Shown here: in pieces, positions 53,653-62,721 of the stretch
Numbering within the stretch: position 1 is the stretch's first letter
How the letters are laid out: each line of letters begins with the position of its first letter
Origin: an uncultured Oscillospiraceae bacterium
Lineage (GTDB): Bacteria > Bacillota > Clostridia > Oscillospirales > Oscillospiraceae
Direction of reading: 5' to 3'
DNA length: 64,000 nucleotides
Assembly (NCBI GenBank): GCA_944386845.1
Contig: CALXCP010000003.1
Location: forward strand, 1-64,000
The notes under the pieces: model-generated
Databases searched by the model: none
Told to the model about the DNA's origin: nothing
What the model saw: only the letters and a program-made list of their open reading frames with translations
Program-made: the position numbers and the translations under genes

Positions 53653-55139
53653 CAGCCCAGAAACTCCAGCACCCGGTCGGCCAGGTGGTCTCTGTCGCTG
53701 GTCTGGCTGAACCGGATGGGCTTGTCCTTCAGGGCGGCCAGCGGAGGCGGCACGGGCTCTCCCGTCACCTGGGCCAGCTGGTCCAGGATGTCGGTGCCGG
53801 AAGCCTGCTCCGTCACCCCCAGGGCGGTGAGCACACTGTCGCAGAACTTGAAGGGGCTGGCGGTGGAGGCCACCAGGGCGGGGGTCTCATCCCCGGTGGC
53901 GGTCCGGTAGTCCTCCAGCACCCGGAACGCCACGGCGGTGTGGGGATCCAGGAGATACCCCTTCTCTCGCCACACCCGGCCGATCTCCTCCAGGGTGCGC
54001 CCGTCGTCGCAGGAGCCGGCGGCAAAGTTCCGGTCGATGCGGGACTTCACCGCCTCGCTCACTGTGTAGCGGCCGGTCTCCCGCAGCTGGGCCATGTATC
54101 CGGCGACCTGGGCGTCGTCGCTGCCCGTCAGGGAGAAGAGCAGCCGCTCCAGGTTGCTGGAGATCAGGATGTCCATAGACGGGGAGATGGTGGTGTGGAA
54201 GGGGCGGTCCCGGTCATATGTCCCGGTGGTGAGGAAGTCGGTGAGGACGTCGTTGCGGTTGGAGGCGCAGATGAGCCGGCCCAGAGGCACCCCCATCTGC
54301 TTGGCGTAATAGGCGGCCAGGATGTTGCCGAAGTTGCCGGTGGGCACGCAGACGTTCACCGGGTCGCCGTTGACGATTTCTCCCGCCTTCACCAGGTCGC
54401 AGTAGGCGGAGACGTAGTACACGATCTGGGGCAGCACCCGGCCCCAGTTGATGGAGTTGGCCGAGGAGAAGAAATAGCCCCGCTCCCCCAGCTTCGCGGC
54501 CAGCCCCGGGTCGGAGAACATCCGCTTCACCCCGGTCTGGGCGTCGTCGAAGTTGCCCTCCACGGCGCACACCCCCACGTTGGCCCCCTCCTGGGTGCGC
54601 ATCTGGAGCTCCTGCATGGCGGCCACGCCGTCCTTGGGATAGAACACCAGGATCCTGGTCCGGGGCACGTCCCGGAAGCCCTCCAGCGCCCCCTTGCCGG
54701 TGTCCCCCGAGGTGGCCACCAGGATGCAGGCGTCCCGGGTCTCCTCCGTCTTATCCAGAGCGCCCGAGAGCAGGTGGGGCAGCATCTGCAGGGCCAGATC
54801 CTTGAAGGCGCAGGTGGGCCCGTGCCACAGCTCCAGGGCATAGGTGTTCCCGTCCACCTTGCGCACCGGCACCACCTGCTCAGCCCGGAACTTCTCCGGG
54901 CCGTAGGCCTGAGCGGCGTAGCCGGTGAGCTCCTTGACGGAGTACTCCTCCAGAAAGAGGTTCATCACGTAGACCGCCCGCTGCTGGTAAGACATCCCCA
55001 CCAGCTCAGCCACCGCGTGGCCGGGCAGCCGGGGCAGATAGGCCGGCGTCAGCAGCCCCCCGTCGGGGGCCAGGCCGCGGACGATGGCCTGGGCGGCGGA
55101 ATACTCTCTGTTCCTGTCTCTTGTGCTGATGTACTGCAT
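53652..55139 (-). CDS. thrC: Threonine synthase
   Basis: A 495-residue PLP enzyme that converts O-phosphohomoserine to threonine. The PLP lysine is in CAFKDLALQ, with ATSGDTGKGAL after it; it belongs to the longer, fungal/Gram-negative-like class of threonine synthases. No other threonine-pathway gene is adjacent. Its first 91 bases overlap the end of the dipeptidase frame. Confidence 0.93.
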   Translation of the reverse strand: MQYISTRDRNREYSAAQAIVRGLAPDGGLLTPAYLPRLPGHAVAELVGMSYQQRAVYVMNLFLEEYSVKELTGYAAQAYGPEKFRAEQVVPVRKVDGNTYALELWHGPTCAFKDLALQMLPHLLSGALDKTEETRDACILVATSGDTGKGALEGFRDVPRTRILVFYPKDGVAAMQELQMRTQEGANVGVCAVEGNFDDAQTGVKRMFSDPGLAAKLGERGYFFSSANSINWGRVLPQIVYYVSAYCDLVKAGEIVNGDPVNVCVPTGNFGNILAAYYAKQMGVPLGRLICASNRNDVLTDFLTTGTYDRDRPFHTTISPSMDILISSNLERLLFSLTGSDDAQVAGYMAQLRETGRYTVSEAVKSRIDRNFAAGSCDDGRTLEEIGRVWREKGYLLDPHTAVAFRVLEDYRTATGDETPALVASTASPFKFCDSVLTALGVTEQASGTDILDQLAQVTGEPVPPPLAALKDKPIRFSQTSDRDHLADRVLEFLG

Positions 55140-56053
55140 CTCTCGCTCACGATCCTCATCATATTGGAATAAAACAGGTCCCGGACCAGCGCCTCGGGGT
55201 AGTTCCGCCGGAGCAGCCGCTCCCGCAGCTCCTCCAGGCCCCGGATATCCCGGATGCCGGGGGGCAGGCGGTCCATCCCATCCCAGTCGCCTCCGATGGC
55301 CACGGAGCGCTCGCCGCCCAGAGCCAGCATGTGCTCCAGGTGGGCGATCACCGGGTCCGGACCGGTCCCCTCCCCGAGAAAATCCCGGAAGAGGTTGAGA
55401 CCGATGACGCCATTCCTGTCTATTATGGCAGTGATCTGTCCGTCCGTCAAGTTTCTGGTGTGAAAAAATACCGCCCGGGCGTTGGAGTGGGAAGCCAGCA
55501 CCGGCCCGGCGGTGTGCTCTATCACGTCCCAGAAGCCCGGGTCGGACAGGTGGGACACATCGGGCAGCATCCCGAGCTCCTCCAGCCGGCGGACGAACCG
55601 GACCCCCAGGGGGCTGAGTCCCAGCTCCGGCCGGTCGCAGTGGGAGCCGCTCAGGGCGTTGGCGTGGTTCCAGGTGAGGTTCACCGCCACGACGCCCTGC
55701 TCCCGGGCCCAGGGCAGCCGCTCCGGGTCGCAGCCCAGCAGCTCGCCCCCCTCCGCCGACAGCAGGGCGGCCGCCTTTCCCGCCAGGCCGGCGGCCCGGA
55801 CCTCCCCGCCGGTGCGGCAGGGGACGATAACATCCCGGTTCCGCTCCATCTCCCGCCGGAACAGGGCCATCTGGGCCAGAAGGGCGGCCTCCGGCTCCTC
55901 CTCGTCCCGGTCGGCGAAGAGGGCGAATACCTGGGCATAGGGCCGGAAGGCCGCCGTCCGCCGCAGGTCCAGGTGGCCGGTGTTCTCCCGGAGCCCCTCC
56001 CCTGTCCGGGCGCAGCGGGACAGGGTGTCGCAGTGGGCGTCGAACAGCTCCAC
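55049..56053 (-). CDS. Membrane-type dipeptidase (peptidase M19)
   Basis: A 334-residue zinc dipeptidase of the renal-dipeptidase family. LFDAHCDTL at the N-terminus supplies His and Asp ligands, and VNLTWNHAN, LPDVSHLSD, ASHSNAR and GGDWDGM are the other family blocks. The start is GTG at 56053 with GGGGGGAGG upstream. The C-terminus runs 91 bases into thrC in another frame; the last 30 residues (CSTSAQETGTESIPPPRPSS and on) look like a non-homologous tail. Confidence 0.85.
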   Translation of the reverse strand: MELFDAHCDTLSRCARTGEGLRENTGHLDLRRTAAFRPYAQVFALFADRDEEEPEAALLAQMALFRREMERNRDVIVPCRTGGEVRAAGLAGKAAALLSAEGGELLGCDPERLPWAREQGVVAVNLTWNHANALSGSHCDRPELGLSPLGVRFVRRLEELGMLPDVSHLSDPGFWDVIEHTAGPVLASHSNARAVFFHTRNLTDGQITAIIDRNGVIGLNLFRDFLGEGTGPDPVIAHLEHMLALGGERSVAIGGDWDGMDRLPPGIRDIRGLEELRERLLRRNYPEALVRDLFYSNMMRIVSERCSTSAQETGTESIPPPRPSSAAWPPTGGC

Positions 56054-56070
56054 GCCCCTCCCCCCTTCCG

Positions 56071-56439
56071 TCAAAAGGCGTTCTCGTAATAGCGCAGCTC
56101 CGGCCTTTGGGTGGCCGTCCCCTGGGGGGCGTACACCTCGGCCACGTCGAAGCGGGGCTGGAGCGCGGTGGGGTGCTCGGACAGGTAGATCTGGGCGGCC
56201 AGCCGCAGCCGCTCCTGCTTGCCCCGGTCCACGAACTCCCTCGGGGCGGCGAAGCGGCCCGAGCGGCGCAGCTTCACCTCCACGAAGGCCAGCACCCCTC
56301 TCCGGCTGACCACCAGGTCCAGCTCCCCGAAGCGGCAGGTCCAGCCCGCCGCCTCCACGGTCCAGCCCTTCCGGCGCAGGTCGTCGGCCACCAGCGCCTC
56401 CCCCCACCGGCCCAGCAGCCGGCTCTCCGACCCGCTCAC
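56071..56439 (-). CDS. YraN/UPF0102 family nuclease-like protein
   Basis: A 122-residue protein with a PD-(D/E)xK-like core: GELDLVV then FVEVKLR. The family role is unproved, perhaps in DNA repair or recombination. It overlaps rnhB by 4 bases, in the conserved rbgA-rnhB-yraN order. Confidence 0.88.
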   Translation of the reverse strand: MSGSESRLLGRWGEALVADDLRRKGWTVEAAGWTCRFGELDLVVSRRGVLAFVEVKLRRSGRFAAPREFVDRGKQERLRLAAQIYLSEHPTALQPRFDVAEVYAPQGTATQRPELRYYENAF

Positions 56440-57050
56440 AGCGCTTTCAGGAAGCTCCGGCGGTGGGCCGGGCAGGGGCCGTGCTCCCGCAGGAGCTGAT
56501 AGTGCAGGGCGGTACCGTAGCCCTTGTGTTTGGCGAACTGATACTCCGGGTACTGCCGGTCCAGCTCCAGCATGTACCGGTCCCGGCTCACCTTGGCCAG
56601 GATGGACGCGGCGGCGATGCTGGCGCTGCGGTCGTCCCCCTTCACCACAGTGAGGTGGGGGGTGGTGATAGCAAAGCTCCGTCCCCTGTCCCGGTTTCCG
56701 TCGATGAGGGCGAAGTCGGGCCGGGGGTCCAGCCGGTCCATGGCCAGCTGCATGGCCTTGATCCGGGCGCTGAGGATGTCGGTGGCGTCGATCTCCTCCG
56801 CCTCCACCCGGGCCACCGCCCAGGCCAGGGCGGTCTCCTGGATGAGGGGAAACAGGGCCTCCCGCTTTTTCTCGGTCAGCTTCTTGGAGTCGGCCAGCCC
56901 AGGCAGCTCCGCCCCGAAGGGCAGCACCACCGCCGCGGCGTACACCGGCCCGGCCAGAGGGCCCGCCCCCGCCTCGTCGCAGCCGCAGACCCAGGCATAG
57001 CCGGCAGCCCGGGCCTCCCGTTCAAAGCTCCAGCGGTCCAGCTCATCCAT
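56436..57050 (-). CDS. rnhB: Ribonuclease HII
   Basis: A 204-residue enzyme that cuts RNA in RNA-DNA hybrids and removes misincorporated ribonucleotides. The first catalytic pair is in GCDEAGAGPLAGPV; LIDGNRD and SIAAASILAKVSRDR follow. It overlaps rbgA by 8 bases. Confidence 0.94.
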   Translation of the reverse strand: MDELDRWSFEREARAAGYAWVCGCDEAGAGPLAGPVYAAAVVLPFGAELPGLADSKKLTEKKREALFPLIQETALAWAVARVEAEEIDATDILSARIKAMQLAMDRLDPRPDFALIDGNRDRGRSFAITTPHLTVVKGDDRSASIAAASILAKVSRDRYMLELDRQYPEYQFAKHKGYGTALHYQLLREHGPCPAHRRSFLKAL

Positions 57051-57939
57051 CCCCGTCCACCTCCAGCTCCTCCGGCGACTCCAGGGTAAAGCGGCCCAGC
57101 TTGCCGGCGCGGTACTCGTCCAGCAGGGTCCTGGCCATGCGCAGGGTGTCCAGCTCGCCCCCCGAGATGCGCATGCCCCGCTTCCCGGCGGCCGCCTCCA
57201 GCAGGCGGTAACCCCAGGCCACGTCGTTCTCTTCCTCCCCCCGCTCCGGCAGGCCAGGCAGCTTGTAGGCCGTCAGCACCGCCTCCGGGTAGCGGGTCCC
57301 CAGCAGGGCCATCAGCGAGGAAGCCAACTCCTCCAGGTCCATGATCTCGTCCTTGATGGCCCCGGTGTAGGCCAGATTGAGCCCGGTGCGGGGGTCTTCG
57401 AACTTGGGCCAGAGGATGCCCGGGGTGTCCAGCAGGGCCAGGCCGGCGTCCACCGTGATCCACTGCTTGCCCCGGGTGACCCCGGGGCGGTCCCCCGCCT
57501 TGGCCGACTTGCGCCGGGCGACCTTATTGATGAAGGTGGACTTGCCCACGTTGGGCACCCCCACCACCATGGCCCGGACGGGGCGGCCCGTCTGCCCCTT
57601 CCGGGCATACTGCTCCAGCCTGTCCCGAAGCAGCTCCCGGGCGGCGGCGGAAAAACGGCTCACCCCGGCTCCCGACTTGGCATCGGTCTCCAGAACGGCC
57701 TGGCCCCGGGCCCGGAGCCACTCCCCCCAGCGGCGGTTCATCTCGGGGTCGGCCTGGTCCGCCCGGTTGAGCAGCACCAGCCGGGGCTTGCCCGCGGTGA
57801 GCTCGTCCAGGTCCGGATTGCGGCTGGAGACAGGGATGCGGGCGTCAATGACCTCGGCCACCAGGTCCACCAGCTTGATGTCCTCCGCCATCTGCCGGCG
57901 GGTCTTGGTCATGTGGCCGGGAAACCACTGGATATTCAT
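57043..57939 (-). CDS. rbgA: Ribosome biogenesis GTPase RbgA/YlqF
   Basis: A 298-residue circularly permuted GTPase for late 50S assembly. The N-terminus is NIQWFPGHMTKTRRQM; G4 (LNRADQAD) comes before G1 (VVGVPNVGKST), and the C-terminal ANTAR-like helical domain follows. RBS GAGAGGAGG. lepB, which often separates rbgA from rplS, is absent. Confidence 0.94.
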   Translation of the reverse strand: MNIQWFPGHMTKTRRQMAEDIKLVDLVAEVIDARIPVSSRNPDLDELTAGKPRLVLLNRADQADPEMNRRWGEWLRARGQAVLETDAKSGAGVSRFSAAARELLRDRLEQYARKGQTGRPVRAMVVGVPNVGKSTFINKVARRKSAKAGDRPGVTRGKQWITVDAGLALLDTPGILWPKFEDPRTGLNLAYTGAIKDEIMDLEELASSLMALLGTRYPEAVLTAYKLPGLPERGEEENDVAWGYRLLEAAAGKRGMRISGGELDTLRMARTLLDEYRAGKLGRFTLESPEELEVDGDG

Positions 57940-58026
57940 TGGGACGGCCTCCTCTCTCCGCGGCGCGGATCGTCCTTACCATCATATCACGCGGCGGCGG
58001 CATTGGACAGTGTTTTTTTGTAAAAA

Positions 58027-58054
58027 ACGGGAGGCGTCGTCAGACGCCTCCCGT
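58027..58054 (-). terminator. Intrinsic terminator after rplS
   Basis: A perfect 12-bp stem (58027-58038 with 58043-58054), loop GTCA, then TTTTTT on the minus strand. It makes rplS a single-gene transcript. A TATGAT -10-like site for rbgA lies at about 57979-57984, without a good -35. Confidence 0.88.
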
Positions 58055-58070
58055 CCTCGCTCAGGCTCGC

Positions 58071-58412
58071 TTACAGGGACTCCTTCAGCTTGGCAGCCTT
58101 GCCCACGCGGCCGCGCAGGTAGTACAGCTTGGCGCGGCGCACCTTACCGTGACGGACCACCTCGATCTTGTTCACGGTGGGGGCGTGCAGGGGAAACACC
58201 TTCTCCACGCCGACGCCGTAGGACACCCGGCGGACAGTGATGGTCTCGCCGATGCCGCCGTGCTTCTTGGCGATGACGGTGCCCTCGAACACCTGGATAC
58301 GCTCGCGGTTGCCTTCCTTGACCAGGATGTGGACGCGGACGGTGTCGCCGATGTCGGCGGTGGGCACCTCGTCCTTCTTGAACTGGTCGTTAAATGCTTT
58401 CATCAGGTCCAT
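58071..58412 (-). CDS. rplS: 50S ribosomal protein L19
   Basis: A 113-residue L19. The [21 protein letters not shown] core and the basic C-terminus [20 protein letters not shown] are typical. The ATG at 58412 has TTAGGAGGA upstream; the longer open frame runs through the leader and is not coding. Confidence 0.95.
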   Translation of the reverse strand: MDLMKAFNDQFKKDEVPTADIGDTVRVHILVKEGNRERIQVFEGTVIAKKHGGIGETITVRRVSYGVGVEKVFPLHAPTVNKIEVVRHGKVRRAKLYYLRGRVGKAAKLKESL

Positions 58413-58507
58413 GCTCGTTCCTCCTAAGTTTATAGGCGTTCGTTCGGCGTTGGATGCGCCGGGGACAGCTGTCCCGGCCCGCCCAGAGGAACACCCTTTA
58501 TTGAGTC
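58413..58507 (-). promoter_or_regulatory. rplS 5' leader, possible L19 autoregulatory leader
   Basis: About 95 bases lie between the predicted transcription start and the rplS AUG. They contain a palindromic hairpin (GGGACAGCTGTCCC core, about 58460-58477). Firmicutes are known to carry an L19 leader RNA here; I cannot confirm the fold by eye. Confidence 0.4.
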
Positions 58508-58513
58508 CACGGT

Positions 58514-58542
58514 ATGATATCACACTTTTTTCCGGAATGCAA
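58514..58542 (-). promoter_or_regulatory. Sigma-A promoter of rplS
   Basis: TTGCAT (58537-58542), 17 bases, TATCAT (58514-58519) on the minus strand, just past the end of the DUF2344 gene. Confidence 0.75.
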
Positions 58543-58578
58543 GGATTTTTTCATGGTTTTTCGCAGAGATCTCCGCTC

Positions 58579-59244
58579 TCACCGAAATACCTTCCCCTCC
58601 CCGTCCAGGATCTCCCGGCGGCAGAAGGACGCGAAGTCGGGGGCCAGGTCGGGGCATTCGGCGCAGAGGGCGGCGCGGATGAGCTCGGGGTTCAGGCCGG
58701 GCTCCTGGGCGGCCAGGACACCCTCCAGCACCAGCGCGCCGGGGCGCCGGGAGAACTGCCAGCTCTTGATGCGGGGGATGATGTCCACCTCGGTCCAGCC
58801 GGTCTTGGCCTTTTTGGACTTCTTGCGCACGAGGACGCTCTCCCGGGACAGGATCGCCCTCAGGGCCTCCTCCGCCTTCGGGGTCAGCCCGTCGGGATAG
58901 TCGAAGACCGCCTCATAGTCCACGAAGGCCAGCTCCTTGATGGGGCGGGCAGCGGGGTAGCACTCCCGCACCGTGATGCCCTCGGGCAGGGCGGCGTTGA
59001 GCCGGGCGGGGACCTCTTCGCGGCCCGTCCCCTCCAGCAGGCCGAACTCCAAAATCTCGCACCGGCTGCCGTACCCCACCGACAGGGGCAGAGCGATGGA
59101 GACGAAGGGGTGGGGGTGGAAGCCCTCGGTGTGTTTGATGGGGATCTTCGCCCGGGCAAAGGCCCGCTGGAAGGTGCGCATCAGATCCAGGTGAGAGATG
59201 TACCGGGCCCGGCCCTCCTTGGCGAACAGCAGGCGGTCAGCCAT
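58579..59244 (-). CDS. Radical-SAM-associated protein, DUF2344 (TIGR03936)
   Basis: A 221-residue partner protein of unknown biochemical role, identified by KEGRARYISHLDLMRTFQRAFARAKIP (opening block) and GFHPHPFVSIALPLSVG. It overlaps the radical-SAM gene by 8 bases. In Clostridia the pair precedes rng and rplU; here rplS follows instead. Confidence 0.88.
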   Translation of the reverse strand: MADRLLFAKEGRARYISHLDLMRTFQRAFARAKIPIKHTEGFHPHPFVSIALPLSVGYGSRCEILEFGLLEGTGREEVPARLNAALPEGITVRECYPAARPIKELAFVDYEAVFDYPDGLTPKAEEALRAILSRESVLVRKKSKKAKTGWTEVDIIPRIKSWQFSRRPGALVLEGVLAAQEPGLNPELIRAALCAECPDLAPDFASFCRREILDGEGKVFR

Positions 59245-61081
59245 CGCACACCCCTCCCTTCAGCAGCCGGTTGGCCCCGCAGCCGGAGCACTTGGTCCGG
59301 CAGTCCGGGGTGGTCTGGGATTCATAGCACCGCTCCCGCTCCCGCCACAGGAAGGCGGGGGTGACCATGGTGTCGACGCGGCACCAGGGGAACACCTCGT
59401 CCCGGGGCCGCTCCCGGTGGGCGTAGAAGTCCCCGTCCAGGCCGCAGGCCTCCAAGGCGTCGGTCCAGCGCCGGAGATCGAAGTATTCGCTCCAGGCGTC
59501 CATTTTCGCCCCGTGGCGCCAGGCGTGCTCCAGCACGTCGGCCAGCCGCCGGTCCCCCCGGGAGAACACGGCCTCCAGCCAGCTGGTCTCCGGGTCGTGC
59601 CAGTTGTAGGTGATGGACTTGTCCCGCTTCAGCTCGTCCCGGAGCAGGTCCACCCGGCGCTGGTACTCCTCCCGGGTGATCTGGGCCTCCCACTGGAAGG
59701 CGGTGTGCGCCTTGGGGACGAACCAGGAGGTGGACACGGTGATCCGCACCCCCCGGGCCTTGTTGGGGGTACACTCCTTCCAGGCGAAGTACACCTTCCG
59801 GGCCAGGTCGGCGATGCCCCGCACGTCGTCGTCGGTCTCGGTGGGCAGGCCCAGCATGAAGTAGAGCTTCACCCCGTTCCAGCCGCCCGAGAAGGCGGTG
59901 CGGCAGGATTGGAGCAGGTCCTCCTCCCGCAGATTCTTGTTGATGGCGTCCCGCAGCCGCTGGGTGCCCGCCTCGGGGGCGAAGGTGAGCCCCCCCTTGC
60001 GCACCCGCTGCAGCCGCTCCATCAGGTTCATGGAGAAGGTGTCCGCCCGCAGGGAGGGCAGGGACAGCCCGATGTCCCGGGGGGCGCAGTAGTCCAGCAG
60101 GTCGTCGCACAGCTCCAGCAGACAGGGGTAGTCGGTGGAGGACAGGGAGGACAGGGTCATCTCCTGATAGCCCGAGTCCTCACAGGCGGCCTTGCCGTAC
60201 TCCGCCAGCAGCTTGGGGTCCCGGTTGCGCACGGGACGGTAGGTGTACCCCGCCTGACAGAACCGGCAGCCCCGGATGCACCCCCGGAACAGCTCCAGCA
60301 TCACCCGGTCGTGGACGATCTCGGTGGAGGGGATGATGGTCTTCACCGGAAAGTAGCTGTGGTCGAAGTCCTCCACGATGCGCTTGCGCACCGTCTCAGG
60401 GGCGCCGCTCCCCTCCCTGACCCGCATCTCGGCCAGGGTGCCGTCCTCCTTGTAAACGGGCTCGTAGAAGGCGGGGACGTAGATGCCCTCGATCTTGGCG
60501 GCCGCCCGCAGGAACTCTTCCTTGGTCCACCCCTCGTCCCGGGCCTGCCGGTAGAGGCAGATGTACTCCGGGGTGACCTCCTCCCCCTCTCCCAGGACGA
60601 ACAGGTCGATGAAGGGGGCCAGGGGCTCCGGATCATAGCAGCAGGTACCCCCCGCCACCACCAGGGGGGTGAGTTCGGGCCGGTCGGCCGACCGCAGGGG
60701 AATCCCCGCCAGGTCCAGCATGTTCAGCACGTTGGAGTAGGCCATCTCGTACCCGAGGGAGAAGCCGATGATGTCAAAGCCGGCGATGGGGTCGCCGCTC
60801 TCCAGACCGTAGAGGGGCAAGCCCTCCCGGCGCATGGCCTCCTCCATGTCCCCCCAGGGGGCGAAGACGCGCTCGCACCACACGCCGTCCATCCCGTTGA
60901 TCACCCCGTAGAGGATCCGCATGCCCAGATTGGACATGCCGATCTCATAGGTGTCGGGAAAGCAGAAGGCATATCTCGTGTCCACCTGCTCTCGGGACTT
61001 CACCACCGCCCCGTACTCCCCGCCGGTGTAGCGGGCGGGCTTCTGTACGCTGAGCAGGATCTTTTCCAGCCGTCGGTCCAT
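59237..61081 (-). CDS. B12-binding-domain radical SAM protein (TIGR03960)
   Basis: A 614-residue protein with an N-terminal B12-binding-like Rossmann domain (about 30-190) and a radical-SAM domain. The [4Fe-4S] motif is CIRGCRFCQAG. A cysteine-rich end (CRTKCSGCGANRL) may hold another cluster. The substrate is unproved; ribosome or tRNA modification has been proposed for the family. It lies directly downstream of the SpoIVFAB-like pair, a conserved order. Confidence 0.88.
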   Translation of the reverse strand: MDRRLEKILLSVQKPARYTGGEYGAVVKSREQVDTRYAFCFPDTYEIGMSNLGMRILYGVINGMDGVWCERVFAPWGDMEEAMRREGLPLYGLESGDPIAGFDIIGFSLGYEMAYSNVLNMLDLAGIPLRSADRPELTPLVVAGGTCCYDPEPLAPFIDLFVLGEGEEVTPEYICLYRQARDEGWTKEEFLRAAAKIEGIYVPAFYEPVYKEDGTLAEMRVREGSGAPETVRKRIVEDFDHSYFPVKTIIPSTEIVHDRVMLELFRGCIRGCRFCQAGYTYRPVRNRDPKLLAEYGKAACEDSGYQEMTLSSLSSTDYPCLLELCDDLLDYCAPRDIGLSLPSLRADTFSMNLMERLQRVRKGGLTFAPEAGTQRLRDAINKNLREEDLLQSCRTAFSGGWNGVKLYFMLGLPTETDDDVRGIADLARKVYFAWKECTPNKARGVRITVSTSWFVPKAHTAFQWEAQITREEYQRRVDLLRDELKRDKSITYNWHDPETSWLEAVFSRGDRRLADVLEHAWRHGAKMDAWSEYFDLRRWTDALEACGLDGDFYAHRERPRDEVFPWCRVDTMVTPAFLWRERERCYESQTTPDCRTKCSGCGANRLLKGGVCDG

Positions 61082-61097
61082 ACCGCGCCTCCTCGGA

Positions 61098-61712
61098 TCA
61101 GTCGTTATGACCCATTGTAACGGTTCTCCCGCCGGTTGGCAACCCCTTTCTTCTCCCCCGGACCGCCGCCGCCAGCCACAGGGCGGCGGCCAGCAGGGTG
61201 AAGTTGTACCCGCTCCGCCACAGCAGCACCGCCCCCGCCGCCCCGGCCAGGGCGACGCAGACCGCCGCCAGCCGCCGGCAGACCGTTTGGGCCCGCTCCT
61301 CCCCCAGAGGGGAGGCCAGCAGGAAGTACACCAGCCGCCCCCCGTCCAGGGGCCAGATGGGGAGCAGGTTGAACAGCCCCAGGATCAGGCTGCCCCCCGC
61401 CAGGGCCGGCATCGGGCCCGCGCAGGCCGCCGCCAGCAGCAGATTGGCCCCCGGCCCGGCCAGCACCGACATGGCCTCCCGGGGGTAGGACAGCCGGCAC
61501 ATCCCCCGCAGGCGGATCTCCGCCCCGGTGAGGGTGACCCGCACCTGGTCCACCGCTCCGCCCAGCAGCTTCAGCGCCAGCAGGTGCCCTCCCTCGTGGA
61601 CGGCGCAGGCCGTCAGGGAGAGGGGGAACAGTCCCTGATCGTCCAGATAGAAGAACAGGGCCAGAGTCACCAGCGCTCCGCCGCTGAGCTCCAGACGCCC
61701 GAGCCGGAGCAT
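61098..61712 (-). CDS. M50 intramembrane protease, SpoIVFB-like
   Basis: A 204-residue zinc protease with several membrane helices. HEGGH (His39, Glu40, His43) and the third ligand Asp123 in NLLPIWPLDGGR are intact. In Bacillus SpoIVFB cuts pro-sigma-K in the mother cell. The assignment rests on family, on the adjacent M23 protein one base upstream, and on the SpoIVFAB-radicalSAM order. No CBS domain is present. Confidence 0.82.
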   Translation of the reverse strand: MLRLGRLELSGGALVTLALFFYLDDQGLFPLSLTACAVHEGGHLLALKLLGGAVDQVRVTLTGAEIRLRGMCRLSYPREAMSVLAGPGANLLLAAACAGPMPALAGGSLILGLFNLLPIWPLDGGRLVYFLLASPLGEERAQTVCRRLAAVCVALAGAAGAVLLWRSGYNFTLLAAALWLAAAVRGRRKGLPTGGRTVTMGHND

Positions 61713-61713
61713 C

Positions 61714-62691
61714 TCAGCTCTGCCAGAGATAGCGGGCGGGGTCCACTTTGACGCCCTCCACGCTGAGCTCGAAGTGGAGATGGCTTCCGGTGGCGTTTCC
61801 GGTGTCCCCCACGGCGGCCACCGGCTGCCCCGCCGCCACCGTGTCCCCCTTCTGGACCAGAAGGCTGTCACAGTGGGCGTAGAAGGACCGGATGCCATCC
61901 CCGTGGTCGATCTGGAAGTACAGGCCGTAGGTGGTGCTCTCCCCGGTGTATTCCACCGTCCCGGCGGCAAAGGCGGCGATTGGGGTCCCCTTTTCGGCGG
62001 CGATGTCCAGCCCCTTGTGAAATGCCTCCTCTCCGTACACCGGGTGCTCCCGGTAGCCGAAGGGCGAGGTCACCGTCCCCTGCAGGGGGTCTGTCCAGCT
62101 CAGCGTCCCCAGGGACAGGGTGTCCAGGGTGCACCCCTCCGGGGGCGGCTGCCCGCCGTCGTCCACAGACTCCACCACCGCCCCCACAGGCAGCGGGGCG
62201 GCAGAGCTCTCCTCCGGGGCGGGTCCCGCCGGCTCCTCCTCCCCGGCGTCGCCGGACGGCACGGGCTCCACCCACAGCCGGCGGCAGGCCATCTCATACC
62301 CTGTGGGACCGGTGGCCAGGAAGCGCCGCTCCGCCTGGAGCACGGGCTCCGTCCCCTCGGGCAGGTCCGTCCCGGGGTCCTCCGCCCCGAACACCTGGGC
62401 GCAGAAGGCCCCCACCGCCTCTAGCACCGGCTCCTCCCCCGTCAGCGCCTCCCCGAGGCTGGCAAAGGCCTCCCGGAAGTCCACGCTCCGGGTGAGCACC
62501 TCCCCCAGCCTGTCCCGGAGCAGGTCGGTCTGCTGGGGAAATACCCCGCGGCCCAGGAACACCGTGAAGAACACCGCCAGACTCACCCCCAGCTGGATGA
62601 GCCGCCGCCGCTCGTTGGTCCCCAGCCGGGGCCTCCGGACCGCCGGCCGCCTGTGCCGGGTGGCCGGGCCCTGTCCCCTTTTTCGCATCAT
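61714..62691 (-). CDS. M23 (LytM) peptidase-domain protein, SpoIVFA-like
   Basis: A 325-residue protein with a basic cytosolic N-terminus, one membrane helix (about 32-47), an acidic Pro-rich linker (about 140-190) and a C-terminal LytM domain (200-325). Unlike Bacillus SpoIVFA, which is degenerate, all zinc ligands are here: His225, Asp229, His304 and His306. It is next to the SpoIVFB-like gene. It may be the SpoIVFA counterpart, an active peptidoglycan hydrolase, or both. Confidence 0.8.
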   Translation of the reverse strand: MMRKRGQGPATRHRRPAVRRPRLGTNERRRLIQLGVSLAVFFTVFLGRGVFPQQTDLLRDRLGEVLTRSVDFREAFASLGEALTGEEPVLEAVGAFCAQVFGAEDPGTDLPEGTEPVLQAERRFLATGPTGYEMACRRLWVEPVPSGDAGEEEPAGPAPEESSAAPLPVGAVVESVDDGGQPPPEGCTLDTLSLGTLSWTDPLQGTVTSPFGYREHPVYGEEAFHKGLDIAAEKGTPIAAFAAGTVEYTGESTTYGLYFQIDHGDGIRSFYAHCDSLLVQKGDTVAAGQPVAAVGDTGNATGSHLHFELSVEGVKVDPARYLWQS

Positions 62692-62721
62692 GTCCGCCGC
62701 CCCCTTCGTTCGCTGCCCTCC

